Counted from the first letter of the stretch, positions 52,362 through 62,666 are shown. The stretch is 64,000 nt of DNA from Litorimonas sp046250185 (GCF_046250185.1 NZ_CP176469.1), one strand, 5' to 3'. Notes: generated from the sequence alone by a model not told the origin. A program made the numbers and translations.

Positions 52362-53645
52362 TTATTCTACTGATGCAAGTTTAGGGTCTTTCAACGACCC
52401 TATATTCCCGCAGAAGAAAAAGACAGACAGAACCGTCATAATTGCGAGCCCTGCCCCGACTGCGAAGGCAGGTGCGTAGCTGTTGACTGTAATCACAGGA
52501 ATCAAGAAGTTCAGCAAGACCACCGCCAGTTTAGCCGCCGTTCCTGCATAACCGGCCAATGTGCCAACGGATTTACCGCTGTAAAAATCACTTGGGAGAG
52601 TCTGAATGTTACCAACTGCTGTCTGGAAGCCAAAAAGGATCACGGCCATCAGCATGACGGCAAAGAGCGGCGTTGCGGCCTTCATCGTGAGCAGAAGCGA
52701 AACAAGCATAATCAGGCCACCAAGTGTAATCACAGTCTTACGCGTTTTATTTACAGTCCAGCCAGCGCTGATACGGTTTTGAGCCAACAGGCCACCAAAC
52801 CAAGCCCCAACCATAGCACCAACGTAAGGTATCCAAGCGTATTTCCCGATTTCGGCGACACCAAATCCGTAGGTTTCCGACAAATAGAGCGGGAGCCAAC
52901 CTACAAACAACCACCAAATTGGGTCGCAGAAAAATGACGCCATGATCACGCCCCAACTCTCTTTACGAGAGAGAATTTCACCTGATCCAGGTGCGTAGCT
53001 CGCAACCTCATTGGTTTCTTGGTCACGCTGACCTGTAAGGATATATTGACGTTCATCTTCTGACAGCCATGGGTGATCTTCTGGGCCTGATTTATAAATG
53101 ATTAGCCACGGAATAAGCCACAGGAAACCCAGACCACCCAGCACGATAAACGTCGCCCGCCAGCTATCGAGAAAGACGAACAAATACGCGATGATGGGCG
53201 CTGAAACGATGCCGCCAATCGCTGCCCCTGAATTGAAAATGCCTTGTGCCAATGCGCGTTCTTTGATCGGGAACCACTCCGCATTCGCTTTCGTGGCACC
53301 GGGCCAGTTACCAGCTTCGGAGACACCCAAAATACCGCGAAAGAGGCCGAAAGTTAAAAGGCTATGTGAGAATGCGTGAGCCATAGTGGCGAGCGACCAG
53401 ACGACGATTGACAAAACAAAGCCCATCCGCGTGCCGATCCAGTCAAAAATTTTGCCGAACAAAGTCTGACCAAACGCATAGGCGAAGGTGAAAACATTCA
53501 GAATGATCGCATAATCCGTTTTCGTTAGACCAATATCTTCAGAAATCTCAGGCCAAAGGAAGCCAAGCGCTCCGCGGTCAATGTAATTAATAATTGTCGC
53601 AATCGCGACGAGGATCACAATGATCCAACGGAAGTTCTTTTTCAT
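52362..53645 (-). CDS. MFS transporter, hexuronate type
   Basis: A 427-residue permease with about twelve hydrophobic segments and the anion:cation symporter style of ExuT/GudP proteins (IIVILVAIATIINYIDRGAL, GLFRGILGVSEAGNWPGATK, FFCDPIWWLFVGWLPLYLSE). It lies between PL17 and the SDR gene, so unsaturated uronate or DEH is the likely cargo. It starts 17 bp after the PL17 gene. Confidence 0.92.
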   Translation of the reverse strand: MKKNFRWIIVILVAIATIINYIDRGALGFLWPEISEDIGLTKTDYAIILNVFTFAYAFGQTLFGKIFDWIGTRMGFVLSIVVWSLATMAHAFSHSLLTFGLFRGILGVSEAGNWPGATKANAEWFPIKERALAQGIFNSGAAIGGIVSAPIIAYLFVFLDSWRATFIVLGGLGFLWLIPWLIIYKSGPEDHPWLSEDERQYILTGQRDQETNEVASYAPGSGEILSRKESWGVIMASFFCDPIWWLFVGWLPLYLSETYGFGVAEIGKYAWIPYVGAMVGAWFGGLLAQNRISAGWTVNKTRKTVITLGGLIMLVSLLLTMKAATPLFAVMLMAVILFGFQTAVGNIQTLPSDFYSGKSVGTLAGYAGTAAKLAVVLLNFLIPVITVNSYAPAFAVGAGLAIMTVLSVFFFCGNIGSLKDPKLASVE

Positions 53646-53662
53646 GCCTAGTCCCCTATTAC

Positions 53663-55831
53663 CTATTTCATCTCTTCAGAGCTAAAAAGGCGATAGGCCC
53701 CCGTCCACTCATAGGTTTTATTGTTAAAGTTTGCGCTGTGTTGTTTTGCGTCCGCCTGATCTCCAGCCATAGCAAGACCAATAACCTCCCCTGTCTTGAG
53801 CGTGATTTGAACGAATTCGTTTGCATCTGCCTCAAAATGTTCGACTTTCGCAATCGCGCTATAGCTGTCGACTGTAAATTCTACGGTTGGATTATACTCG
53901 CCGTGAGGTTCGATAACAGAGAGATATGAGACACCGTCCCCCTGCTCTGCGCGAAAAATCATGGCAGGCTCACGCCTGAGATTGAAGTTTGGATCATTGG
54001 CACCGATTTCGGCGAAGATTACTGTGCCAGATTTAGGCGTGGACGACGTGATCGTGTAAAACTGCCTGTCTAGCAACCATGTCATCTGCGCTAAGCCGTC
54101 AACTGGTTCAGCCTCAGCGACTTTCCACAAAAATTCATAACCGTTGCCTTCTCCCAGCAGGCTGCGCGAAGTTCGGTCAGCTGCAAGCTCAAAATTTGTG
54201 TCGATCAGTTGCCCGTTATAATAAAATGGTAGGTCATACTGATGAACATTGTCGCTATGCGCTTCCATGAGGTCCACAATAACGGGCTTCGGTAGCGCTG
54301 AATCTGAAATCATCGCGACCGTACGGCCGAGGCGCACATCAGGATAAGCCGTATCAATTTCAGCCGACGACACTGTCAGGTTTGGCGATATTTCAAATAC
54401 ACCAATTTTCGGATGATGTTTGTTGCCAAGACTTGTGCTGCCCCCAAAATGGCTCTCTTGGTCAACGACAAGCGCGTTGTGCGCAATCGTCTGTTTCGCA
54501 AAAGCATTGTTTTCGGGCAGGTAATGACCGCCGTATTTAGCTTCAATATTAAGAAAACGTGCTGCGCCGTAATCCCGCAGAACTTCCTGACCATTATTGT
54601 AATAGAGGATCCCCATCTTATCAAAGTGACCATGGCCAAGACCTTGTGATGTGTTCTTCATGATCAAAGCTTGCGCTTTAGGATCAGACGAACTGCGCAT
54701 AATATCGAGCGCCCCCTCATCCCCATTTTTACCATCTGATAAGCGCATTGACGCAAATTCAAACGGTTCCGCTTTTCCTGCGATCAAAGCCTCGGACACA
54801 GCACGGCTTTCGGGCGTCAAAACGAATTTACCCTGCGCTTCTGCGACAGACAGCAGCGTCGGGTCGCCCGTTAAATCATAGGCAATGGAAACACCGTAGA
54901 GTAGCTCTGTCGTTGCAATTCCTTTATCCTTCAAAGCATCATTGATGGGAAAAAACAGACCGTTATAGCTTTGATGCACCGTGCTATAGATCGCTTTTTT
55001 CAGAATACCATCGCGATATTTGAAAATCTCACGCTCTGGCTCATTAGCCTCAATAGCTTGACCAAATAGCACAAAAGGCATCAGAGCGTATCGCTGATAA
55101 TATGGGCCTTCATTGTAGTAGCCATCTGGCGAAAACAACTCATCAAGCTGTTTGATGAAGCCGCGTTCTCCTGATTTATCAAGGCCCAACAAAGCTTTAT
55201 CGGAATACTCTTTATCGCCTATAACGTAGCCAGTCATCCCAACGGCAGCAGTCGCCCATGTGCCGTGATTATGGATTTTATCAAATGTTTCTGGCGAACC
55301 CTCTGATAAAAAGTCGGCCATATTGCGAAGTAAATCTGTCTCGATGTGATCGCGTAAAGCAGGTGTCAATGTGTCCTTCACAGCGTCATAGCCCTGAATA
55401 ACATTCACTAACCACCAGCTTTCATTGAGGTTTTGCCAGAACATGCGTCCCGGCGATTGTTCTTTCTTGGCGGGATGCTCGCCCCAATTCGGATAGACGT
55501 CCGCATAGGCTGTCAACAACTGCGCAGCAAAATCAGCGTAGGCCGCTTCACCCGTCAATTTGTAGAGCATACTGGCATCATATATAAGCTTTGCATTATT
55601 CTTATGTTGCTCATGCGTATAGCCACCACCCGCATCCTTGGGTGTTGGTACAGTTATCGGGAGCGCCATTTGAGCTTTGATCCGCGCTTCAGCTTGCGCC
55701 TGTGTGTCGGCGAATGTTGGGCCGAAATAAGGTGCGTCCACGCCCCCCGTAGAGGATTGTGAAGCAGGTGAACATGCCACAAAACCTGAGAGGAGCGCTC
55801 CCCCGAGTAAAAGATTTGCAAGTAATCGCAT
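53663..55831 (-). CDS. PL17 oligoalginate lyase, lipoprotein
   Basis: Exo-acting alginate lyase of 722 residues that releases monosaccharides from alginate oligomers. A lipobox (FVAC, Cys20) anchors it. An (alpha/alpha) barrel occupies about 40-370 and a heparinase II/III-like beta-sandwich the rest. Catalytic-type residues are Asn188-His189 in IHNHGTW and Tyr245 in NEGPYYQRYAL; the His-Tyr spacing of 56 equals that I recall for Alg17C. C-terminal metal and structural segments include GHGHFDKMGILYYNNG. One-base overlap with the PL6 gene. Confidence 0.93.
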   Translation of the reverse strand: MRLLANLLLGGALLSGFVACSPASQSSTGGVDAPYFGPTFADTQAQAEARIKAQMALPITVPTPKDAGGGYTHEQHKNNAKLIYDASMLYKLTGEAAYADFAAQLLTAYADVYPNWGEHPAKKEQSPGRMFWQNLNESWWLVNVIQGYDAVKDTLTPALRDHIETDLLRNMADFLSEGSPETFDKIHNHGTWATAAVGMTGYVIGDKEYSDKALLGLDKSGERGFIKQLDELFSPDGYYNEGPYYQRYALMPFVLFGQAIEANEPEREIFKYRDGILKKAIYSTVHQSYNGLFFPINDALKDKGIATTELLYGVSIAYDLTGDPTLLSVAEAQGKFVLTPESRAVSEALIAGKAEPFEFASMRLSDGKNGDEGALDIMRSSSDPKAQALIMKNTSQGLGHGHFDKMGILYYNNGQEVLRDYGAARFLNIEAKYGGHYLPENNAFAKQTIAHNALVVDQESHFGGSTSLGNKHHPKIGVFEISPNLTVSSAEIDTAYPDVRLGRTVAMISDSALPKPVIVDLMEAHSDNVHQYDLPFYYNGQLIDTNFELAADRTSRSLLGEGNGYEFLWKVAEAEPVDGLAQMTWLLDRQFYTITSSTPKSGTVIFAEIGANDPNFNLRREPAMIFRAEQGDGVSYLSVIEPHGEYNPTVEFTVDSYSAIAKVEHFEADANEFVQITLKTGEVIGLAMAGDQADAKQHSANFNNKTYEWTGAYRLFSSEEMK

Positions 55832-58089
55832 TATTTCGACAACCCTGTATTATTCTCAATAATAGCGGTATTCTCTAACGCACTATTGAGTTCATTGACG
55901 ATTGGCGCAGCCGTTTTCTGAAACGCATTATTGGTAATACGTGTTTTAGGCTCGCCGACCGTGTGATTGATCAGGAAAGGCTTGCTATTTTTGAACGTAT
56001 TCCCCGTGATATTTGTGACTTGCACGCCCTGCAAATAAATCGATGACTTTGTCTTATTACGTTTGTCAAACCCTACATCCGCTATGGTTGAACCTGTCAT
56101 TCCAAAGTGAGGGCCGAAGGTGCTTTCGTCGGTGCCGCCGCGGTAATAATCAATGATCCCCTGCCCTATATTATCAAATGTAGAATTTTTGATTGTGACG
56201 TATTCCGCATTATAAATACCATAGTCATCGTTCTCTTTATCTAGCTTGAGAATTGTTCCACTCACATTCTCAAAGTTCGAATTCTCGATCAGGATATTAT
56301 CTGCCATTGTGCCTTTCGCCCCAGACATGACGTTAAAGCTATGATTGGTATCAAGATCGCGGAAATTGCTATTGATGATTTCCAAACGGTAGTTTTGCAA
56401 CATAGAATATGGTGATGTTCGGATAACGGCATTGCCAGCATAATCGGGGCTTTCCGCGCCAGAGATATTCAATCCCACCAATTTCAAACTGCCGCCATCT
56501 TGAATTTCGAACATAGCGGAGCGTTCGAAAACCAGGTTAACTTCGCCCTGCCCTTCAAATGTGAGGGTTTTATCCAGTTTCAGAAATTTACTGACTGTAT
56601 AGTCGCCCGGCGAAAGCACGATCGTATCGCCAGATTTAGCAGTGGCCAGTGCGGTTGATAAGACTGTGTCGCCTGGTTTGACTGTGATCTTTTGGCCCGA
56701 CCCGAATGGCACTAGCGGCTCTGTTTTCGGATACCACGACACGCCCGTCATGTCCTTAGTCGTTACCTTTAAATCGCGCGAGACGCCTTCGCTGATGCTG
56801 TTATCTGTGGGATATAGTAGTCCATTCTCGGCACGCTGCAGCGTCAAATCTTGAGGCACAAAGCCCACTTTTAAATCAGGAGAAGATTCGCCAACCAGAA
56901 CATTATCCGCGAAGGTAATGCCTGACATATCGTCATAAACAGTGAACGTATTGAGCCTGTCAGAATGATAAATCAGATTATCCACAAAACGACTGTCGAT
57001 CGGAACTGCACTGCGCTCTTCATCACTGCCAGCACCAAGCTGAATATGGTCACTATCGATGATCGAGTTTTGCACAATCGTCGCATCTTTGACCTGATGA
57101 TATCGGTTGATGGGTGAATTAGGAACGCCGTTCATCACAACCAGAGCGCCGCCAAAGCGTGTGCCTTTTAAACGCTCCATATAATTGTTTTGGATCGTCT
57201 GACCCGCATTAATCACACGAATACCGCCCGTATGATCGGCATCGTTCCCAAAGAACACGTTGCCTTCGATCAGATTATTATTGCCGTGACGCATGGTTAG
57301 CGTACCGCGCGATTGGAAGAATGTATTGTTTCGGAATGTATTCCGCCCCGACTTATTAGAAATAATTTCTAATTCACCGTCACAGCGATCAAAGTAGTTG
57401 TTCTCAACAACGGTCAAGCTGTCAGAGAGGGAGTGATGGCTTGTGCCGATGCGTAAGGTTTCGCCGCCATTAGAGCCAAGAATGGGCCGTGGGCCGAAAT
57501 AATTATGGTCAATACGGTGATTGTTTTCTTGGCTCTCATTTGAGTCCAGACGTACGGCCATAGTCACACCGCGATTGCGCTTGCCGACTAAATGGTTGTG
57601 ATCAAACCGGTTATTCTTACCATACATCATAACCCAGAAATCAGGCTCTTGGCGCTCAGGGTTACTATAATTGTCAATAACGATTTCGGTCACGCGAGAA
57701 TTATTCGCGAGGGTAGATTTATCGCGGCGGAAGCTAATGACCTCTTGCGTAGGGGTATAGCCGTCCCGAAAAACGAGGCCAGATACTTCTAGGTAGTCAC
57801 CGCCTATGCGCAGATTGGATTGCCCCGTCAGAACAACCTCACCTTTCGTTTCAGCTGTGAGCGTAATCGGCGCACCTTTTTTGCCTTTGCCCGTAAAGAC
57901 AATCTCAAAATCATCCCACGTGCCATTGGCGAGTTTGATGACGTCGCCAGGTCGGGCATCTTTAACCGCAACTTTATACGCCGCTTGATCTTTGACCAGA
58001 AATTCTTCGGCATTGGCGCTGCATGAGGCAAGGCAGATTGAGACTGTTGTTAAACACACGACCCGTAATGATAATGACGTCAGTCGCAT
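55831..58089 (-). CDS. PL6 alginate lyase, lipoprotein, two-domain type
   Basis: A beta-helix lyase of 752 residues from ATG 58089, chosen over an upstream ATG (58128) because AGGGG precedes it and it gives a lipoprotein signal (LASC, Cys23). The calcium and catalytic cluster is GELEIISNKS with Glu239, Glu241 and Lys246, then Arg267 in TLTMRHG, a Lys-Arg spacing of 21 as in AlyGC (Lys220/Arg241 from memory). The N-terminal helix ends near 470 and a second right-handed beta-helix follows (SIYLQGVQVTNITGNTF near the end). It probably makes oligomers for PL17. Confidence 0.93.
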   Translation of the reverse strand: MRLTSLSLRVVCLTTVSICLASCSANAEEFLVKDQAAYKVAVKDARPGDVIKLANGTWDDFEIVFTGKGKKGAPITLTAETKGEVVLTGQSNLRIGGDYLEVSGLVFRDGYTPTQEVISFRRDKSTLANNSRVTEIVIDNYSNPERQEPDFWVMMYGKNNRFDHNHLVGKRNRGVTMAVRLDSNESQENNHRIDHNYFGPRPILGSNGGETLRIGTSHHSLSDSLTVVENNYFDRCDGELEIISNKSGRNTFRNNTFFQSRGTLTMRHGNNNLIEGNVFFGNDADHTGGIRVINAGQTIQNNYMERLKGTRFGGALVVMNGVPNSPINRYHQVKDATIVQNSIIDSDHIQLGAGSDEERSAVPIDSRFVDNLIYHSDRLNTFTVYDDMSGITFADNVLVGESSPDLKVGFVPQDLTLQRAENGLLYPTDNSISEGVSRDLKVTTKDMTGVSWYPKTEPLVPFGSGQKITVKPGDTVLSTALATAKSGDTIVLSPGDYTVSKFLKLDKTLTFEGQGEVNLVFERSAMFEIQDGGSLKLVGLNISGAESPDYAGNAVIRTSPYSMLQNYRLEIINSNFRDLDTNHSFNVMSGAKGTMADNILIENSNFENVSGTILKLDKENDDYGIYNAEYVTIKNSTFDNIGQGIIDYYRGGTDESTFGPHFGMTGSTIADVGFDKRNKTKSSIYLQGVQVTNITGNTFKNSKPFLINHTVGEPKTRITNNAFQKTAAPIVNELNSALENTAIIENNTGLSK

Positions 58090-58244
58090 GAGTAATCCCC
58101 TATCTGCCCCCGTCATATCTATCGCCAAGTATGTGACGATCGTGCGCGGAGTTTTGCCTTGATGGACTCAAGGTATTTATTGTCTAGAAAATATCAGCAA
58201 TTACACACCAAGTGTCAACCAGTAACTAAAACCAATTTACATAT

Positions 58245-58258
58245 ATTGGTATAGACAT
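58245..58258. promoter_or_regulatory. Probable operator of the GntR regulator, lyase side
   Basis: ATTGGTATAGACAT occurs here and, inverted, at 59123-59136. It lies about 156 bp before the PL6 start, and ACCAAT (58231-58236) forms an added inverted arm with ATTGGT. The half site ATTGGTAT is like that of UxuR/ExuR operators in enterobacteria. Confidence 0.65.
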
Positions 58259-58325
58259 ACATCAAGCTTGTTCGGTCAGGCCAAAATTAGTCATCAAGAA
58301 TAACAACGCGCCTTCAAGGAAGGTG

Positions 58326-59072
58326 TTAATGGAGTTGTTTCGTGAGCAAAAACCGTGATCGGCTCTCTGATGCTTTACGTTTAACTTCTTGATACGCTTC
58401 TTGCTCTGACGCGACAAGGAGAGCTTCGATCATTCGCGTGAAATGTGCACGCATAGCTGACCGCGCTGCCCCTGAGTCGCGTTTTTTGAGTGCATTTAAT
58501 ATGGCTTGATGTTCGTCTTCGCGGTGGCTGCTATCGCGGTCACAGACGGATCTGTAAACCTTCTGTAACTGTGCCGCTTCAGTCCGCATTTTCCACATGC
58601 TATCAATCACAAACATAATTGCGTGGTTGTTCGTGGCGCGCGCTATCGTCAGATGAAAGGCCTCATCAGCCTGATCGGGTGTAATGTCTGCCTTCACTTT
58701 ACCAGACATAATATTGATATAATTCTCAAGTTCCGCGATATGCTCATCTGTAATAATAGGCGCGGCGAGCGCAGCTGACTCAGCTTCAAAAAGCGCCCTC
58801 GCCTCTGTTAACTCAAATGGCCCAACGCGCGGTAAACCGTTCGCGGGTAAATCACTTGCATCCAAAACATAAGCGCCTGAACCGACTCTAATGTCGAGGC
58901 GCCCTTGCGCTTGCAAAGCTATTTCAGCCTCGCGAATAGATACACGACTAACGCCAAATTTCTCGGCCAAGTCGCGTTCGCCTGGCAAGCGACTGCCAGG
59001 CGGAAAAACGCCAGAGTCGATCAATTCCAAGATTTGATTGGCAACTTGGTGGTAGAGACGCTTATCAGCCAT
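58326..59072 (-). CDS. GntR/FadR-family regulator of the alginate genes
   Basis: A 248-residue repressor-type protein: winged helix at about 1-75 (LPGERDLAEKFGVSRVSIRE) and a FCD ligand domain at about 90-230 (FELTEARALFEAESAALAAP; DEAFHLTIARATNNHAIMFV; RDSSHREDEHQAILNALKKR) with His residues placed as metal ligands. The ligand is presumably a uronate such as DEH or KDG, judged from the flanking lyase and receptor genes. A matching operator sequence lies 51 bp upstream of its start, suggesting autoregulation. Confidence 0.92.
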   Translation of the reverse strand: MADKRLYHQVANQILELIDSGVFPPGSRLPGERDLAEKFGVSRVSIREAEIALQAQGRLDIRVGSGAYVLDASDLPANGLPRVGPFELTEARALFEAESAALAAPIITDEHIAELENYINIMSGKVKADITPDQADEAFHLTIARATNNHAIMFVIDSMWKMRTEAAQLQKVYRSVCDRDSSHREDEHQAILNALKKRDSGAARSAMRAHFTRMIEALLVASEQEAYQEVKRKASESRSRFLLTKQLH

Positions 59073-59122
59073 TTGTTTTGTTCTCCTGAATCTTATTGAA
59101 GCCTAGAGCAAAGATACAGGGA

Positions 59123-59136
59123 ATGTCTATACCAAT
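59123..59136. promoter_or_regulatory. Probable operator of the GntR regulator, own promoter
   Basis: ATGTCTATACCAAT is the exact reverse complement of the sequence at 58245-58258. It lies 51 bp before the gntR start codon on the minus strand. Confidence 0.65.
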
Positions 59137-59211
59137 TTTAGTTTTGAGGAATGTTGTCCTTAAAATTGGCCTGACAGCCTGCTTGACCATAATCCGATTT
59201 GCTTATTTCAA

Positions 59212-59248
59212 ACACAAAAAAGCACGGCGCCTCAGGGAGGGCCGTGCT
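59212..59248 (-). terminator. Rho-independent terminator of the alginate-locus receptor
   Basis: AGCACGGC (59221-59228) and GCCGTGCT (59241-59248) form an 8-bp stem; on the minus strand the stem is followed by TTTTTTGTGTTTG. It lies 36 bp past the receptor stop codon. Confidence 0.88.
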
Positions 59249-59283
59249 AATCAAGGGTCTTAAATCGTGTCAGATTTGCCGCC

Positions 59284-62200
59284 CTAGAACTTGCCTCTCA
59301 GACCGAAAAAGATACGCGGGCCGTAGGCATTAACTTCGTAAACATCATCCTGCGTCCATTTATACTGGCGTTTAGGCTCGTCGAAGAGATTAATCGCTTC
59401 AACCGAGACGCGGAAGTTATCGTTGATTTTATATGAAGCGCGGGCTTCGAACACACCGACATCACCAACGTAGCGGATACGGTTACCGTTTGCGATGAAT
59501 GGCTGGAAATAGTCGCTGCGATATTTGTAGATGCCCTGCAAATCCAAATCGCCGATCTGATAGTAAACCTGACCAGAGAAGACGTGCTTGGACAAGCCTG
59601 GAATATTGGCAGGAGCGACGATGCCCTGATTAAGTTGAACAACTTCACCATTTAGCTGACGCTGAAATACATCACCATAGAGACTATCTTCAAACTCAAA
59701 GTCAGACTCAGCATAGTTATAGCTGCCCTTCACACCAAAACCGCTGAGCAAACCCGGGAGGTAAGAGAAGCGATGTGATCCCGTCAATTCGACACCAAAG
59801 AGGTTGCTTGTTTCTTCGCTGGCTTGTGGCACGACGACATTGAAAGTTTGTGCAACGCCATCAATCAAGTAAGTCTCTTCCTGTACGACATTTTCGAAAC
59901 CGCCCTTAAACTGTTTCAAATATGTGCTAATCGCGAGGATGGAGTCTGGGTTGGGGTACCATTCCACGCCAATGTCATAATTCCAAGACGTGAGCGGCGT
60001 GAACGATGGATTCCCTGTAGCGTCAACGCCTGTGATCAGATCTGCGCGAGATACGGCTGTTTCGTCATCGTCCAGACCCAGAATATCAAGCTCACGATCA
60101 AAGCCCATATCGGCTGGATCAGGACGTGATAGCGCCCGGAAAACGCCCGCCCGCAAGAGTAGCTCATCATTCAAATCAACAATCATGTTCGCACTTGGCA
60201 GCCATGTTGTGTAATCGAAATTAGACACAATGCGTTCTGTTTCGCCCGTCGTGTCGATAGTAAAGCCTGTCGCGTCTGATCCGTTAACGACATATTCGTC
60301 GCGGTAACCAATAGATTCGACGTCCGTTTGCAAGACGCGCAGACCGATATTGCCGCGGACAGGCAGGCCGTCAAACTCTGTTTCGTAGCTGGTCATCGCA
60401 TAGAGCGCTGTGACGTTTTCTGTCACGTCGATTGTGCTTGAATTTTCTTCCAGAAGTGATGGCAGGCCCGCACTGATGGGATCAACTAGGCCCAGCGCAT
60501 TGATAGCGTCCAATCCCGTATTCACGATACATGTCGCGTTAAAGGTCGCCCAAGTGTTTGTGGAGCTGATGACATTTCCATCGCTATCGATGTTAGTGAT
60601 AAGATCACCCTCACGAACTGAGCTGAGAAAATTAGTTTCTGGAAATGCGGTACGACATCCTGCAGCTTCGCTTGTTGTGCTGCCAATAATATCCAGAAGT
60701 CCGTCCGCGCCACGTGCAGAACGAGTCTCGCTACCGCTGTTAACATAAAGGCGTCCATCGTTGTTGTCACGAATCTCGACTTCCGTCCGAGTTCCGTCGC
60801 CGCGATTGCCGCCTACCAGTGCCAAATATTCCAGGCTGGAAAAGCGCACACCGGTCTCAAGTGTTGTGAAAATCCCTGCATCCACCTCGTATTCTGCATC
60901 CAGTCGCAAGGCTTTAGATGTATTCTTACGCTTGAAGTCATTATCGATACGAATACGTAGACGATCTACGTAATTACCATAATCATTCACATCAAACGTA
61001 TCATTCACGAGTTCGTATTGCGGGATGCCGCTGTCCAGATCCCATGCGATGACGGGTGTTGTGTTGGACTGAACGCGGAATTGATACCCCTGCTCCGTCC
61101 GTTCTGTTTCGGAATATGAAGCGTCCGCTGTGACTGTCAGCCGATCTGATACATCGTAGGATGCGCGCAAACCGCCGCCCAGATAAGTCTCGTCTTGTTT
61201 GAAATCATCGCCCTGAACTTCAAGTGTGTTATCGGTTACGAAACGCGTTATGGCGCCAGTGCTAGTAAACTCTAACTCATTGAAAGTGCTGGTTTCCTCA
61301 TTGCCTGGCAAATCAATATCGCGGTCATTTCGCTTCTGGCCATTAAAGGTTAAATCATTCCGCTGCTCTGTCCGTGTGCGGTCAGAATATTGTACGTCAA
61401 AGTTTACGTCTAGGCGGTCAGTTGGCTGCCACTGTAGGGCCGCAAAGATTGAATCGCGCTGATCACGCGTATCGTTCTGACGATAGGCGCGCTGCGATGG
61501 GACGAAGACATATTCCTCTCCAAAATCAAACGCCAGCCCCGTTTCTGGATTGATAGCTGTATTGTAGCCGCCATTATTGCTGGAACCCGCTGGATTATCT
61601 TCACAATCATCGTCGCGGCTCGTGTCATTAGAGAAACCCTGATTTTGATCACTGCCAACCAAACATGCAAATGATGAGCTACCTGAGTTACTCGTCGAAC
61701 GCACTTCCTGCTCTGGCTGTGAAATATCACTGCGCTGAATACCTAATGAGAAACCAATATCGCCAAGGCCATTGACTTCGAATTGATCAACGTAAGAGGC
61801 TGTACCGCGAAAACCGATATCGCCAGCAATCGTATCACTCTGATTAAGTTGATCGGGGTTGACGTTGCCTTTGAGGTCGAACTGTATCCGGCGTTTGTTG
61901 TAATCAAGTGGCTTAAGCGTTTCGAGCTGAATCTGCCCCGCAACGCCGCCTTCGATCTGGCTTGCATCCTGGGTTTTGAAAACGGCTAGCTTGCTCATCA
62001 ATTCCGACGGGAATTGCGAAAAGTTGACTGAGCGATCACCTGAACCGTTCGTTGCTTCACGGCCATTGAAAACCGTAGAACTTAGATAAGGTCCAAGTCC
62101 GCGAATTGACACTTCGGTCGCGCCACCATTTTCACGGTGAGAGGCAACGCCTGTGATCGTTTCAAGCGCCTCGCCAATAGAAAGCGCTGGTAGGTCGCCG

Positions 62201-62421
62201 ATTTCCGCCGCGGAGAGACCGTCAACGATTTGCGCACTGTCGCGCTTCAAAACAATCGAGTCTTGAATGATCTGGCGTGTGCCTGTGACAACAACTTCGT
62301 CGCCATTTGTATTGTCCTGCGCCAAAGCGACGGACGATACGGACACCATAGCAAGCGTGGAACTCGCCAAAAGCAGACTTTTGGCAGATGCAGCAAATAG
62401 TTTATGAGAATTATTGGGCAT
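59284..62421 (-). CDS. TonB-dependent receptor, probable oligoalginate importer
   Basis: A 1045-residue outer-membrane receptor with a signal peptide ending ALAQD, a TonB-box-like DEVVVTG, a plug (LPALSIGEALETITGVASH, VSIRGLGPYLSSTVFNGRE, GGVAGQIQLETLKPLDY) and a barrel ending YGPRIFFGLRGKF with terminal Phe. AAAGGGGAGG precedes the ATG. It belongs to the large Xanthomonas/Caulobacter receptor type; alginate oligomers are inferred from the adjacent regulator and lyases. The segment TSNSGSSSFACLVGSDQNQ has cysteines that may form an external disulfide. Confidence 0.93.
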   Translation of the reverse strand: MPNNSHKLFAASAKSLLLASSTLAMVSVSSVALAQDNTNGDEVVVTGTRQIIQDSIVLKRDSAQIVDGLSAAEIGDLPALSIGEALETITGVASHRENGGATEVSIRGLGPYLSSTVFNGREATNGSGDRSVNFSQFPSELMSKLAVFKTQDASQIEGGVAGQIQLETLKPLDYNKRRIQFDLKGNVNPDQLNQSDTIAGDIGFRGTASYVDQFEVNGLGDIGFSLGIQRSDISQPEQEVRSTSNSGSSSFACLVGSDQNQGFSNDTSRDDDCEDNPAGSSNNGGYNTAINPETGLAFDFGEEYVFVPSQRAYRQNDTRDQRDSIFAALQWQPTDRLDVNFDVQYSDRTRTEQRNDLTFNGQKRNDRDIDLPGNEETSTFNELEFTSTGAITRFVTDNTLEVQGDDFKQDETYLGGGLRASYDVSDRLTVTADASYSETERTEQGYQFRVQSNTTPVIAWDLDSGIPQYELVNDTFDVNDYGNYVDRLRIRIDNDFKRKNTSKALRLDAEYEVDAGIFTTLETGVRFSSLEYLALVGGNRGDGTRTEVEIRDNNDGRLYVNSGSETRSARGADGLLDIIGSTTSEAAGCRTAFPETNFLSSVREGDLITNIDSDGNVISSTNTWATFNATCIVNTGLDAINALGLVDPISAGLPSLLEENSSTIDVTENVTALYAMTSYETEFDGLPVRGNIGLRVLQTDVESIGYRDEYVVNGSDATGFTIDTTGETERIVSNFDYTTWLPSANMIVDLNDELLLRAGVFRALSRPDPADMGFDRELDILGLDDDETAVSRADLITGVDATGNPSFTPLTSWNYDIGVEWYPNPDSILAISTYLKQFKGGFENVVQEETYLIDGVAQTFNVVVPQASEETSNLFGVELTGSHRFSYLPGLLSGFGVKGSYNYAESDFEFEDSLYGDVFQRQLNGEVVQLNQGIVAPANIPGLSKHVFSGQVYYQIGDLDLQGIYKYRSDYFQPFIANGNRIRYVGDVGVFEARASYKINDNFRVSVEAINLFDEPKRQYKWTQDDVYEVNAYGPRIFFGLRGKF

Positions 62422-62666
62422 GAATGCCTCCCCTTTGAAAATTAGATTTTTCTGATTACACCCAACAGACCGAATAGCATTGATGGTGTCAACCTATTAT
62501 CCACACCGATTTGTTGTAATTGGTAGGACCAGTTGTCGAATTTGTCGGACTGTGACTTTCTAGCAACAAGATAGCGCAAGATCTCATCATCAGTTGACTT
62601 AGATAAAGCGTTCGTTATTTGTTCTAACATGCGGGCACTCGCTTGCTTATAAGAGGAAACGTCAAA

